From the NCBI GenBank assembly GCA_023453725.1, contig JAEXTB010000339.1:1-7892 (forward strand): a stretch of 7,892 bases of DNA, written 5' to 3'. Under the pieces are notes generated by a model, which saw only the letters and a program-made list of their open reading frames with translations, made no database searches and was not told the DNA's origin. Made by a program: the position numbers and the translations under genes. The DNA comes from Bacillota bacterium (GTDB lineage Bacteria; Bacillota; Clostridia; Christensenellales; CAG-138). Positions 1 to 5,314 of the stretch are shown here, piece after piece; position 1 is the stretch's first letter; every line of letters begins with the position of its first letter.

Positions 1-84
1 TCTGTAATGCTTTTAGAAAAGTTGAAATTTACCTTCCTTGGCATAGAAGCCGATGAGCAAATATTTCACTTAAATGTGATTTAG
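1..84 (+). CDS. C-terminal fragment of probable GNAT-family N-acetyltransferase (5' end outside window)
   Basis: Frame 1 is open from the window edge to a TAG at 82-84 and gives 27 residues. The pattern S-x-x-LLEKLKF-x-F-x-G, followed by an acidic DEQIFHL stretch, matches the end of RimJ/RimL-type GNAT acetyltransferases. In that family a conserved Ser and an 'LEKlGF' helix lie near the acetyl-CoA site, and the last strand often reads 'dE.iF.l'. The usual Gly of 'KLGF' is Lys here. The proteins transfer an acetyl group from acetyl-CoA to an amine; the acceptor cannot be judged from the tail. Frame 3 is also open for a short distance but lacks a family match. The call rests on pattern memory over a short stretch, so confidence is moderate. 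Confidence 0.5.
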   Translation, partial: SVMLLEKLKFTFLGIEADEQIFHLNVI

Positions 85-352
85 TTTGCATTACTAAGGT
101 TAAACATACACCGGCTGGAGCTCGTTCCCATCCGAAGAGAAATACGCTGAGCTTGTTCAATCCATGCAGCCCGATTATGTTTCCCATCACTGAAGCTCGT
201 GTTGTCGCAGCCTGAATGCGGAGTCGTGCGCAGTGAAACCTATTCAAACATGGCGTGATTTGCATATATTTCCATTAGAGATCACCCGAACAACCTCAAG
301 GCATCCCTCGCCACCTGCCTTCCGGCATGCGATTTTTTAAATCCCCCCAGTT
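85..352. other. Gene-poor stretch, no supported gene
   Basis: No ORF here has both a ribosome site and a recognisable protein. On the plus strand 104-193 reads open in one frame (it contains SEEKYAELVQSMQPDYVSHH before a TGA) and looks protein-like, but it follows a TAA and has no start codon, so it could be a relic of a decayed gene or chance. A minus-strand ORF at 29-265 has only a weak purine-rich site and no family resemblance. Near 319-337 a short TGCC/GGCA hairpin is followed after a few bases by a T-run; it is too weak to call as a terminator. Confidence 0.4.
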
Positions 353-382
353 TTTACACACGTGTTCCACTTGTGACATAAT
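353..382 (+). promoter_or_regulatory. Putative sigma-A promoter of the 31-codon ORF
   Basis: A TTTACA box (353-358, one mismatch to TTGACA) is separated by 18 bases from CATAAT (377-382, one mismatch to TATAAT). An alternative -10, TATACT, lies at 384-389 but has no good -35 partner. The predicted transcript would start near 390, about 40 bases ahead of the ATG at 430. The -10 is embedded in the left arm of the inverted repeat at 373-396, so a repressor bound there would block RNA polymerase. Confidence 0.5.
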
Positions 383-404
383 ATATACTATGTCACCGCA
401 TAGT
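373..404. promoter_or_regulatory. Overlapping inverted repeats over the promoter (putative operator)
   Basis: Two perfect inverted repeats share a central arm. Arms GTGACATA (373-380) and TATGTCAC (389-396) are separated by 8 AT-rich bases. Arms ACTATG (387-392) and CATAGT (399-404) are separated by 6 bases. The first overlaps the -10 box, the usual place for a dimeric repressor site. Because both share the 389-392 bases, they could instead be mutually exclusive hairpins or two adjacent half-site arrangements. No regulator gene lies next to it, and the binding protein is not identifiable from the motif. Confidence 0.45.
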
Positions 405-429
405 AACAAATGACAAGGAAGTGATAATT

Positions 430-525
430 ATGAGTCGCGACAACCTTTTCCCCTTTCTAGCCGGTGCTGCCATTGGGTCTCGCTTCAGCAGACGGCGTAG
501 ATGCAGCCGCTGTCGGCCCCGTTAA
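430..525 (+). CDS. 31-residue arginine-rich CxxC peptide, unrecognised
   Basis: ATG at 430, TAA at 523-525. An AAGGAAGTGAT Shine-Dalgarno stretch (415-425) sits just upstream, and the ORF lies between a promoter with an inverted repeat and an intrinsic terminator, which is the main argument that it is a gene. The N-terminal half is MSRDN then the hydrophobic stretch LFPFLAGAAIG (residues 6-16). The C-terminal half has ten arginines in its last 14 residues and one Cys-x-x-Cys pair (C24, C27). The layout resembles a very small membrane-associated or cationic peptide, or a nucleic-acid-binding tail with half a zinc site. The hydrophobic part is short for a full transmembrane helix. I recognise no family. 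The ORF could also be the translated leader of a regulatory RNA. Confidence 0.5.
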   Translation: MSRDNLFPFLAGAAIGSRFSRRRRCSRCRPR

Positions 526-541
526 GACATATGGATCTTAT

Positions 542-568
542 GCTTGCCTGTTAAAGGCAAGCTTTTTT
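542..568 (+). terminator. Intrinsic terminator after the 31-codon ORF
   Basis: A perfect 7-bp stem, GCTTGCC (542-548) and GGCAAGC (556-562), with a 7-base loop, is followed at once by six Ts (563-568). This is textbook rho-independent form on the plus strand. It closes the unit that starts at 353, and no other plus-strand gene precedes it closely. Confidence 0.85.
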
Positions 569-807
569 GTGACAAAACGGCATAACGCATTATGGGGTAA
601 GACGACCCAACCGTCACGATGACTAAACACACCCCCGAACGTTAGACGTTTAGGGATTTTGCTTGGCGCTATAACGAATTCGAATCCCTGCTCTTTTGGT
701 CGATCGCAGAAAACCTTATCGCAAAATGCAGAAATACGAGAAGCGGCTTGTGGCATAAGCGCAAATTAGGGAATAAGATGTACGAGTAAGCAAATAGGAG
801 GCAGCTC
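569..807. other. Intergenic stretch upstream of the small protein
   Basis: Apart from the ribosome site at 797-802 nothing firm is visible. A TTCGAATCCC string near 679-688 resembles the T-loop and 3' stem of a tRNA, but the matching 5' T-stem is absent directly upstream and no D or anticodon arm can be drawn. GGGATT at 654-659 can pair with AATCCC at 683-688 across a long loop. No convincing promoter pair was found for the gene at 808. Confidence 0.35.
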
Positions 808-1098
808 ATGCAGGATGAAGAAACCATAAGTCAATGTGCGGAAGCACTCAGCGCTCTAGGGTGCGTGCAAAGCGCTGAACAGCTTTCTTTTTTTGCAAAT
901 TTGCTTGCCATTACAATTTCAAAAGACAAGAGTGCCGATGAATTAAATGTAATAGGTAACTTTATTGTTGGAGTCGGAGGACTCATTCTTACTATTACTG
1001 CGCAAATACAGGCTTGCGAGTCGAAACAAGATAAATTGAAACAAATTAGAGATTTAAAAAAACAAATAAAGCAATTAGAAGATAGTTTGCTTGGCTGA
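808..1098 (+). CDS. Small protein, hydrophobic segment plus coiled-coil tail (DUF6774-like)
   Basis: ATG at 808 is preceded by AGGAGG at 797-802 with a 6-base spacing, a strong ribosome site that fixes this start. The 96 residues fall into three parts: an N-terminal helical region with two Cys (C10, C19), a central segment 'LSFFANLLAITISK..SADELNVIGNFIVGVGGLILTITAQIQAC' in two pieces (about 26-70) that is largely hydrophobic, and a charged Lys/Gln/Glu/Leu-rich heptad-like tail (71-94) that should form a coiled coil. The 'a..lai.la..ls.eEL..ig.f...lg..l..i.aq' pattern recalls the small DUF6774-type proteins of Firmicutes, whose function is unknown. That assignment is from memory. The gene stands alone, with about 240 bases upstream and no clear terminator after it. 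Confidence 0.65.
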   Translation: MQDEETISQCAEALSALGCVQSAEQLSFFANLLAITISKDKSADELNVIGNFIVGVGGLILTITAQIQACESKQDKLKQIRDLKKQIKQLEDSLLG

Positions 1099-1169
1099 TC
1101 TATTGACTTGGCCCTTAAGCACCCTAGCCGATGCTAAATATGGGCACAACAAATCGATCCTATCGCAAC

Positions 1170-1543
1170 CTATCCCTTAACGGTTTTCGCACGATACATG
1201 CCCTTTTGCTTCAGTTCTCCAACAACGTCGTACATATCTTTGCCATCAATGGTTACCGAACTGCACGCACCCGGATTTTCTTCAGAAAACGTATCCCAGG
1301 TAGTAACCAAGGCATAACCCAGACAAGGACGAGGGCTTCCGATTATCCATAACCCGGGATGCTCTCCGAACTTCGCATTATGTTTAGCACCGGTGCTGAG
1401 GTGAACTTCCGATGGTTTAATTTATAGACAGCGTCCTTACTTTGAATGTTATTTAGATAATCTATGACATCGTTCTTCCAAAACTTTCCTGTCTGTATAA
1501 ACGTCAACTTCACATTATGTTTACCCGGCGTGTGAACAGAAAA
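1170..1543 (-). pseudogene. Frameshifted remnant of an unrecognised protein gene
   Basis: Two minus-strand frames join into one protein-like reading. The first, from about 1543 to 1421, contains HTPGKHNVKLTFIQTGKFW and WKNDVIDYLNNIQSKDAVYK. The second, from 1421 to the TAG at 1170-1172, contains IKPSEVHLSTGAKHNAKF, HPGLWIIGSPRPCLGYALV and IDGKDMYDVVGELKQKGMYR. Adding one A in the TATAAATT run at 1419-1426 restores a single frame across DAVYK-IKPSEV. Upstream the same frame meets TAA (1544-1546) and TGA (1568-1570), and no start codon with a ribosome site is seen, so the 5' part is lost or stopped. An 18-base near-repeat (1369-1386 and 1506-1523, one difference) encodes the KHN motif twice. 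I recognise no family. It sits alone, downstream of the phosphoesterase gene. Confidence 0.6.
1369..1523. repeat. 18-bp imperfect direct repeat within the pseudogene
   Basis: AACTTCGCATTATGTTTA (1369-1386) and AACTTCACATTATGTTTA (1506-1523) differ at one base and start 137 bases apart. With the one-base frameshift between them restored the distance is 138, exactly 46 codons. Both copies would then encode the same frame (KHN-A-KF and KHN-V-KL). This supports an ancestral internal duplication and, independently, the deletion. Confidence 0.7.
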
Positions 1544-1643
1544 TTAACCACTTATTCTTTGCGCGACTCACATGTTGCCCCCACCTGAAGACATGTGCAG
1601 ATGCAGTTCCCCTCCACCTGTGATCTTACATTTTGGGTAATAA

Positions 1644-1684
1644 CCTGATCGCCACAGCAGAGCGGCTCCGGCGTGGCGATCAGG
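1644..1684 (-). terminator. 12-bp perfect hairpin after the phosphoesterase gene
   Basis: CCTGATCGCCAC (1644-1655) and GTGGCGATCAGG (1673-1684) form a perfect 12-bp stem with a 17-base GC-rich loop. It begins about 35 bases past the phosphoesterase stop codon. On the minus strand the stem is followed by TTATTACCC, a poor U-tract. It may be a weak terminator or a 3' mRNA-stabilising hairpin. Its length and perfection make a functional role more likely than chance. Confidence 0.5.
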
Positions 1685-1718
1685 GCATTGTTGGGACAAG
1701 GCTTCCTCATTATAGGCG

Positions 1719-3038
1719 TCAGTCCGCTTCTTTGCTGACGCTGGCGCCAATATCGATAATTGAACCATTCTCCATATAGCTGTACAGCGCGGCCGTGGTC
1801 TTAGCGCCGGTGGTGATGACTGCAAACGTGCGGGGTGCGTCTGAATAGTCAGTGTTATGGTCAATCCATGTTCCTTCGTTCAGATAGAGCTTTCCATTCC
1901 CCGCATCCTTATACGCGGGCACATGGGTATGGCCGAACACAACCACATCCACATTTTCATCCGGGTTTTCCAGATACTGTACCTTTGCCTGTCTCAAAAA
2001 ATACTCCCAGTCTATGGTTCCTGAAACTGCCTCAATGAAGCTGTTGGGAACCTTGACCTGGTTGATTTTTTGACGCTCGTCCCAGGTGCGCTGAATATTC
2101 TTAAACAGCACCGGTGCGGAAATGGTTCCATCCGCCTGCTGAGCCGGATAAAAATCAAGGTAGGTATAGGCATCGTCAAATCCGGCAATGTGCATATCGA
2201 ATATCTTCTCATCAAGGCCCTCGTTGGGCGTCATCCGTGAGGAAATGTCTTTGAGAAGCGAGTAATAAATGTAAGCACCGTACTGATCTGTATCGGCTTT
2301 ATCCGGTACATCCGTCACTACCGGCAAATTCTTTTCAACCTTCGGACGGCCTTCCAAAACCCACGTTGCGGCATAACGGGCGTAGAAATAACCGGCGGGA
2401 AAGATGGTATCATCATTGCCGCACAGCTCCGCGTTGGTGACCGTATCCGGCGCGGAAAATACGTCATAGCGATGGCCATGCTCAATTGCAATCTCGCTTC
2501 GATCACCCGTATAATAGACGCCGAGCCCTTCGGCATCCCTGGCCTGAACGATGTCAGGAATTGCTTCCTGCAAAACTTCAGCCTCCAGCGTCATGTCATG
2601 GTTTCCGGGTATGTACACAAGCTTTATTCCGCTGTCGATCACGTTATTCAACTCGTCGAAAACGGCCTGATTGGTGGCAATCGCGTCTTTATAAAACTGT
2701 CTTACATCCGTATAACTGGGATAATAGACCGGCAGAAACCAGTCGTCCAGAAAATCGCCGTCTATTACCAGTTCCCTCACATCTGTCGTACTTTGCAAGC
2801 GCTGCAAAAAATCAATGAGCAGCGGACGGTTTTTCAACGTTTCGGTATATCTATCATCGATACCGAGGTGGATATCGCTTATGACGACGATCTTGTCTCT
2901 TTTGTCGCCGGCATCCCACAAAGCTGCGGCGCCCTTCGGCGCGTCTGAGACTGATGCGCCGGTGTTCGGCAAGCATCCGGTCGTGAGAAGCATTACTATG
3001 CTGAACGCCAACAATAAAGAGAGAATCCTTGCTTTCAT
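1719..3038 (-). CDS. Lipoprotein calcineurin-like metallophosphoesterase
   Basis: The start at 3038 is chosen because GGAGG lies 7 bases upstream and the protein then opens with a signal peptide, MKARILSLLLAFSIVMLLTTGC, with a lipobox-type LTTGC at 18-22. An in-frame ATG at 3074 would bury this signal. The 439 residues carry the metallophosphoesterase motifs in order: D55-x-H57 in SDIHLG, GD at 94-95 (DGDFLDDW), GNHD 145-148, EHGHR around 186-190, and GHTHVP at 369-374 followed by LNEGTW. These residues bind two metal ions that hydrolyse phosphomono- or diesters. The protein is expected to be lipid-anchored on the outer face of the cytoplasmic membrane. The motif set resembles LpxH/UDP-diacylglucosamine-pyrophosphatase-like members, but a Gram-positive host argues against lipid A, so the substrate is unknown. 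It is longer than LpxH (about 240), with an insertion between GHR and GHTH. Confidence 0.9.
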   Translation of the reverse strand: MKARILSLLLAFSIVMLLTTGCLPNTGASVSDAPKGAAALWDAGDKRDKIVVISDIHLGIDDRYTETLKNRPLLIDFLQRLQSTTDVRELVIDGDFLDDWFLPVYYPSYTDVRQFYKDAIATNQAVFDELNNVIDSGIKLVYIPGNHDMTLEAEVLQEAIPDIVQARDAEGLGVYYTGDRSEIAIEHGHRYDVFSAPDTVTNAELCGNDDTIFPAGYFYARYAATWVLEGRPKVEKNLPVVTDVPDKADTDQYGAYIYYSLLKDISSRMTPNEGLDEKIFDMHIAGFDDAYTYLDFYPAQQADGTISAPVLFKNIQRTWDERQKINQVKVPNSFIEAVSGTIDWEYFLRQAKVQYLENPDENVDVVVFGHTHVPAYKDAGNGKLYLNEGTWIDHNTDYSDAPRTFAVITTGAKTTAALYSYMENGSIIDIGASVSKEAD

Positions 3039-3085
3039 GTTCTTTTCCTCCAATAGTACAAGATTTTCGGCCATCTGGTCGGCGT

Positions 3086-3102
3086 GGAGCTACTCGAGCT
3101 CC
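3086..3102. promoter_or_regulatory. 6-bp hairpin enclosing the TAG between leader ORF and phosphoesterase
   Basis: GGAGCT (3086-3091) and AGCTCC (3097-3102) form a perfect 6-bp stem with a 5-base loop. On the minus strand the TAG stop spans the loop-stem junction. No U-tract follows, so it is not a terminator. It could tune translation between the two reading frames. Confidence 0.3.
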
Positions 3103-3164
3103 TTGTCAGTAAAGCAAAACGTATTTATGAAGCGTATGCTTTTCCTTGTATCTGCGTCCGTCAA
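3090..3164 (-). CDS. Possible 24-codon TTG-start ORF in frame with the phosphoesterase, ended by TAG
   Basis: A strong GGAGG (about 3173-3177) lies 8 bases before a TTG at 3164. The ORF reads about 24 residues (including TRKSIRFINTFCFTDKELE) to a TAG at 3090-3092. Past the TAG the same frame stays open through LHADQMAENLVLLEEKNM straight into the phosphoesterase start at 3038, an exact 126-base distance. It may be a leader peptide, a nonsense-broken end of an older gene, or chance. The charged tail TDKELE-stop-LHADQMAENLVLLEEK looks protein-like on both sides of the stop. No family is recognised. Confidence 0.35.
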   Translation of the reverse strand: MTDADTRKSIRFINTFCFTDKELE

Positions 3165-3228
3165 TTGGATCGCCTCCTCTTCTAAAAATAGATTGCAGAT
3201 ATTCCGTGCTGAGAATAACGCGAAATAT

Positions 3229-3265
3229 AAAAAACGAGTCTTTATTGCTTAAAAGACTCATTTTT
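3229..3265. terminator. Bidirectional intrinsic terminator
   Basis: GAGTCTTT (3236-3243) and AAAGACTC (3252-3259) form a perfect 8-bp stem with an 8-base loop. It is flanked by six As on the left (3229-3234, giving a U-run on the minus strand) and five Ts on the right (3261-3265). It lies about 90 bases downstream of the cysteine hydrolase stop and insulates it from the phosphoesterase gene. It can work in both directions, but no plus-strand gene leads into it. Confidence 0.8.
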
Positions 3266-3349
3266 ACACTTAAAAACCTTATTTCTTAGAAGATTTTCTC
3301 TTGACAAACGATCCTGCATCCTCACACCTAAGTTCGCAGCGTCTATGCG

Positions 3350-3841
3350 TTACAGCGTGATTCCGATAGAATTTATTATTTTAGCGCCTGTGCTTTCGTA
3401 ATAATGCAGCATTTCGTCAATTTTCTTTTTATCATAACTGGTAATGCAATCTGATAAGACATTAACTCTATAATTTGCTTTGCGTAGGTTGTAACAGGTT
3501 GATTTAACACAAGCAATAGCATCTGCTCCCGCTATGTAAAAATCACACATTTCATTTTTACTAATAAAGTCTGCGAACTCCTCACTGCTTAATGCATTTC
3601 CTTTGTATTTTGTGAAAACATTTTTGGACACTATTTTCAAATCCGAAACTAATTCAGACCCACGTGTGTTGGGTTTAAAAGTCCTCGTGCCGTTTGATAA
3701 ATTTTCATGCCTTATATAAACAACATGAATATCATTATTGACTGCCCAATCAATAGCTGTATTAATATTATCAATTATATCCTTGTAATTCTTTGTTATA
3801 TCATTTTGAATATCTATTATTACTAAGGCTTTTTTCTGCAC
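3350..3841 (-). CDS. Isochorismatase-like cysteine hydrolase
   Basis: The start is the GTG at 3841, because AGGAGG sits 7 bases upstream. The longer reading from ATG 3919 adds 26 non-conserved residues and has no good ribosome site. The protein begins VQKKALVIIDIQND, the first strand of the isochorismatase fold with catalytic Asp10. The likely catalytic Lys is K78 in FTKYKGNAL, where the spacing to the following Ala fits the family 'K.rysAF' pattern. The nucleophile is Cys111 in GADAIACVKST, followed by the usual NLRKANYRVNVLSDCI helix-strand. At 163 residues it is near the usual length. The family hydrolyses amides and related bonds (nicotinamide, N-carbamoyl compounds, isochorismate). The substrate cannot be read from sequence, and isochorismate itself is unlikely without an ent/dhb context. 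The gene is clearly more AT-rich than its neighbours, a hint of transfer. Confidence 0.88.
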   Translation of the reverse strand: MQKKALVIIDIQNDITKNYKDIIDNINTAIDWAVNNDIHVVYIRHENLSNGTRTFKPNTRGSELVSDLKIVSKNVFTKYKGNALSSEEFADFISKNEMCDFYIAGADAIACVKSTCYNLRKANYRVNVLSDCITSYDKKKIDEMLHYYESTGAKIINSIGITL

Positions 3842-3884
3842 AGTGTCTCCTCCTGATAGATGATAGGAAAAGTTTTTTCGTAAA

Positions 3885-3913
3885 ACATCATGATGAGTGT
3901 AAAACCCTGTCAA
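3885..3913 (-). promoter_or_regulatory. Candidate promoter of the cysteine hydrolase
   Basis: On the minus strand a perfect TTGACA (3913-3908) is followed after 17 bases by TGATGT (3890-3885), a weak -10. The GTG start lies about 43 bases beyond it. The -35 and spacing are good and the -10 is poor, so this is a tentative call. A TATCAT nearer the gene lacks a -35 partner. Confidence 0.35.
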
Positions 3914-3974
3914 TTGCAATGCGGCTACCCCAATGGGTACTCATAATCGGCAAAGCGTTCCAATAGGATCAGAT

Positions 3975-4238
3975 TCATACGCTCACCACCCACTCCCTGC
4001 ATTGCTCGATGCGCTTGCCACCATCGCCCTGTTCTTTGTCGTAAGCGAATTGGTTAAGCAAATCGCACGGAAAGTCACTGCATTTACCGCAATGCTCCAG
4101 GCCTTTACCTTCGCAGCAACTTTTTACAGGGCAGGAATCGCCCCAAAACGGCTTGTCAATATGTACACAGCCCCCGCAACTCATCTTGTCCCTGTATTCG
4201 CACTCCCTACACAAAATGCCGCACCTTGATTCAACCAT
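3975..4238 (-). CDS. DUF3795 cysteine-rich protein
   Basis: ATG at 4238 follows a GGAGGG site about 8 bases upstream. The 87-residue protein has 12 cysteines. CGILC-RE-C (6-13), SCGGC (20-24), CPVKSCC (36-42) and HCGKCSDFPC (49-58) match the DUF3795 pattern 'CGl.C..C......C.GC.......C.i..C...+gl..CgeC.efPC'. DUF3795 proteins are small, widespread in anaerobes and of unknown function. The cysteine spacing suggests zinc or an iron-sulfur cluster. It lies 69 bases downstream of the WYL regulator on the same strand, with no terminator between them, so the two are probably co-transcribed. The ORF is complete. Family membership is confident and biochemical role is not known. Confidence 0.85.
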   Translation of the reverse strand: MVESRCGILCRECEYRDKMSCGGCVHIDKPFWGDSCPVKSCCEGKGLEHCGKCSDFPCDLLNQFAYDKEQGDGGKRIEQCREWVVSV

Positions 4239-4307
4239 TGTCCATGCCCTCCAACTTTCATTTTTATGTTATTTAAGCACAGCGAACATGACAACAGGGC
4301 GTCTTGT

Positions 4308-5216
4308 TTATTTGTACCTTGATAAAATATTTTCAGCGGCGGTTTTCAAATTTTCCACGATATGTTCCGGCTCTAGCACTTTCACCTTGCCGCCAAAGCC
4401 AAGCAGCCAGACGAGAATATAATCGCGTTTCGTAAACTTGATTTCAAAACGCAATCCCTCGGTTGTTTCTTCGTAGCAATGGAGTCCGTAGGTCTCAATA
4501 AGCTGATATTTTTCTGATGGGTCAAACAGCGCAACCAGTTTATTTTCTTTATCATCCTCAAACCACGCTTTAAAGTCACGCTTCTCCGGCGGAATTTCGC
4601 GTGGTACAAACCTCTCGTCACATAAACGCAGATTCCACAGGCGTTGGAGTTTGAACAGCCGAAAATCCGACTGCTCTAAACAAAACCCGAAAACATACCA
4701 CGCCGTCCATTGAAAAATAACGAAGTATGGTTCAATTTGGCGATGAGATTCGCCTTTTTCGTAGAAATAGTCAAACTCAATGGTCTGACCGTAAAGCACA
4801 GCGCGTTTTATCAGTTCGATTTTATCGGTAAGTTGCCCCCTGTGATGCGAAGCGAGGTCGATAATGACAGGCTCGCGCATTGAAACAACCGCGTCGGTAT
4901 TGGCGCGGAGCTTGTCTAAGACACGCTCTATATTCGGCTGCTCCGACACGCTGCCAATCCCTTTCAACGCGGCGATAATACCGGACAATTCATCTGCCGT
5001 TAAGACACTCTTGTCCAGTTTGAACCCTTCGGCGATCGAGATACCGCCGCCGCTTCCTTGATGGGCGACTACGGGGATTCCCGCCCTGCACATCGCGTCA
5101 ATATCGCGCCCGATTGTACGGCGGCTGACCTCGAACTTTTCAGCCAGCTCAGGCGCGGTCACGCGGTCTTTTTGAAGAAGTATGGTAAGTATACCAAGTA
5201 GTCGGTCGAGTTTCAT
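4308..5216 (-). CDS. YafY-type HTH/WYL-domain transcriptional regulator
   Basis: ATG at 5216 gives 302 residues, the usual length of this family. Residues 1-60 form the HTH_11-type winged helix: MKLDRLLGILTILLQKDRVT, then APELAEKFEVSRRTIGRDID as the helix-turn-helix, then the GSGGG wing (54-58). The WYL domain spans about 125-205 with the signature WYV (173-175) in QWTAWYVFGFC, followed by the basic RLFKLQRL strand. A WCX-like C-terminal region (about 225-300) ends in a helix near LEPEHIVENLKTAAENILSR. WYL domains bind small ligands or nucleic acids and control stress, defence or metabolic genes. The ribosome site is weak (GGTGA, 6 bases), so translation may be modest. The DUF3795 gene follows directly. 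The GC-rich redox operon ends upstream behind its own terminator, so it is not obviously the regulator's target. Confidence 0.9.
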   Translation of the reverse strand: MKLDRLLGILTILLQKDRVTAPELAEKFEVSRRTIGRDIDAMCRAGIPVVAHQGSGGGISIAEGFKLDKSVLTADELSGIIAALKGIGSVSEQPNIERVLDKLRANTDAVVSMREPVIIDLASHHRGQLTDKIELIKRAVLYGQTIEFDYFYEKGESHRQIEPYFVIFQWTAWYVFGFCLEQSDFRLFKLQRLWNLRLCDERFVPREIPPEKRDFKAWFEDDKENKLVALFDPSEKYQLIETYGLHCYEETTEGLRFEIKFTKRDYILVWLLGFGGKVKVLEPEHIVENLKTAAENILSRYK

Positions 5217-5233
5217 CTTTCATCACCAATATC

Positions 5234-5239
5234 AGTATA
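5234..5239 (-). promoter_or_regulatory. Candidate -10 box of the WYL regulator
   Basis: Minus-strand TATACT (5239-5234) ends 17 bases before the ATG at 5216. No good -35 lies at the expected distance; that region is occupied by the hairpin at 5247-5270. The hairpin may therefore also serve as an operator for autoregulation. Confidence 0.3.
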
Positions 5240-5243
5240 ACGC

Positions 5244-5270
5244 AAAAACACGACAACAGCGTGTCGTGTT
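5244..5270 (-). terminator. Intrinsic terminator of the redox operon
   Basis: AACACGAC (5247-5254) and GTCGTGTT (5263-5270) make a perfect 8-bp stem with an 8-base loop. Read on the minus strand it runs into a five-T tract (5248-5244, partly in the stem). It stands just past the DUF5692 gene and before the regulator, the right place to end the operon. Confidence 0.65.
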
Positions 5271-5314
5271 AAACTCATTCCAAGGAAAATATAAATTTAC
5301 TTACGTTCACCTTT

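Noticed and set aside
104..193. Plus-strand open stretch including SEEKYAELVQSMQPDYVSHH
   Set aside because: Protein-like, but no start codon and preceded directly by a TAA; too short to call as a gene remnant without a homologue.
29..265. 78-codon minus-strand ORF
   Set aside because: No good ribosome site and no recognisable protein pattern, and it overlaps the better supported plus-strand GNAT tail.
654..700. Possible tRNA 3' end or attachment site (TTCGAATCCC)
   Set aside because: The T-stem has no 5' partner next to the loop, no CCA or other arms can be drawn, and no integrase gene is present.
538..756. 72-codon minus-strand ORF
   Set aside because: No ribosome site, and its 3' part is the antisense of the intrinsic terminator at 542-568.
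1131..1352. 73-codon plus-strand ORF
   Set aside because: No ribosome site; it is the antisense of the minus-strand pseudogene, whose translation is much more protein-like.
1552..1710. 52-codon cysteine-containing minus-strand ORF after the phosphoesterase
   Set aside because: No ribosome site before its ATG, and the 12-bp hairpin accounts for much of its sequence.
2472..2948. 158-codon plus-strand ORF
   Set aside because: Lies wholly antisense to the phosphoesterase, whose catalytic motifs are intact; no ribosome site or family pattern.
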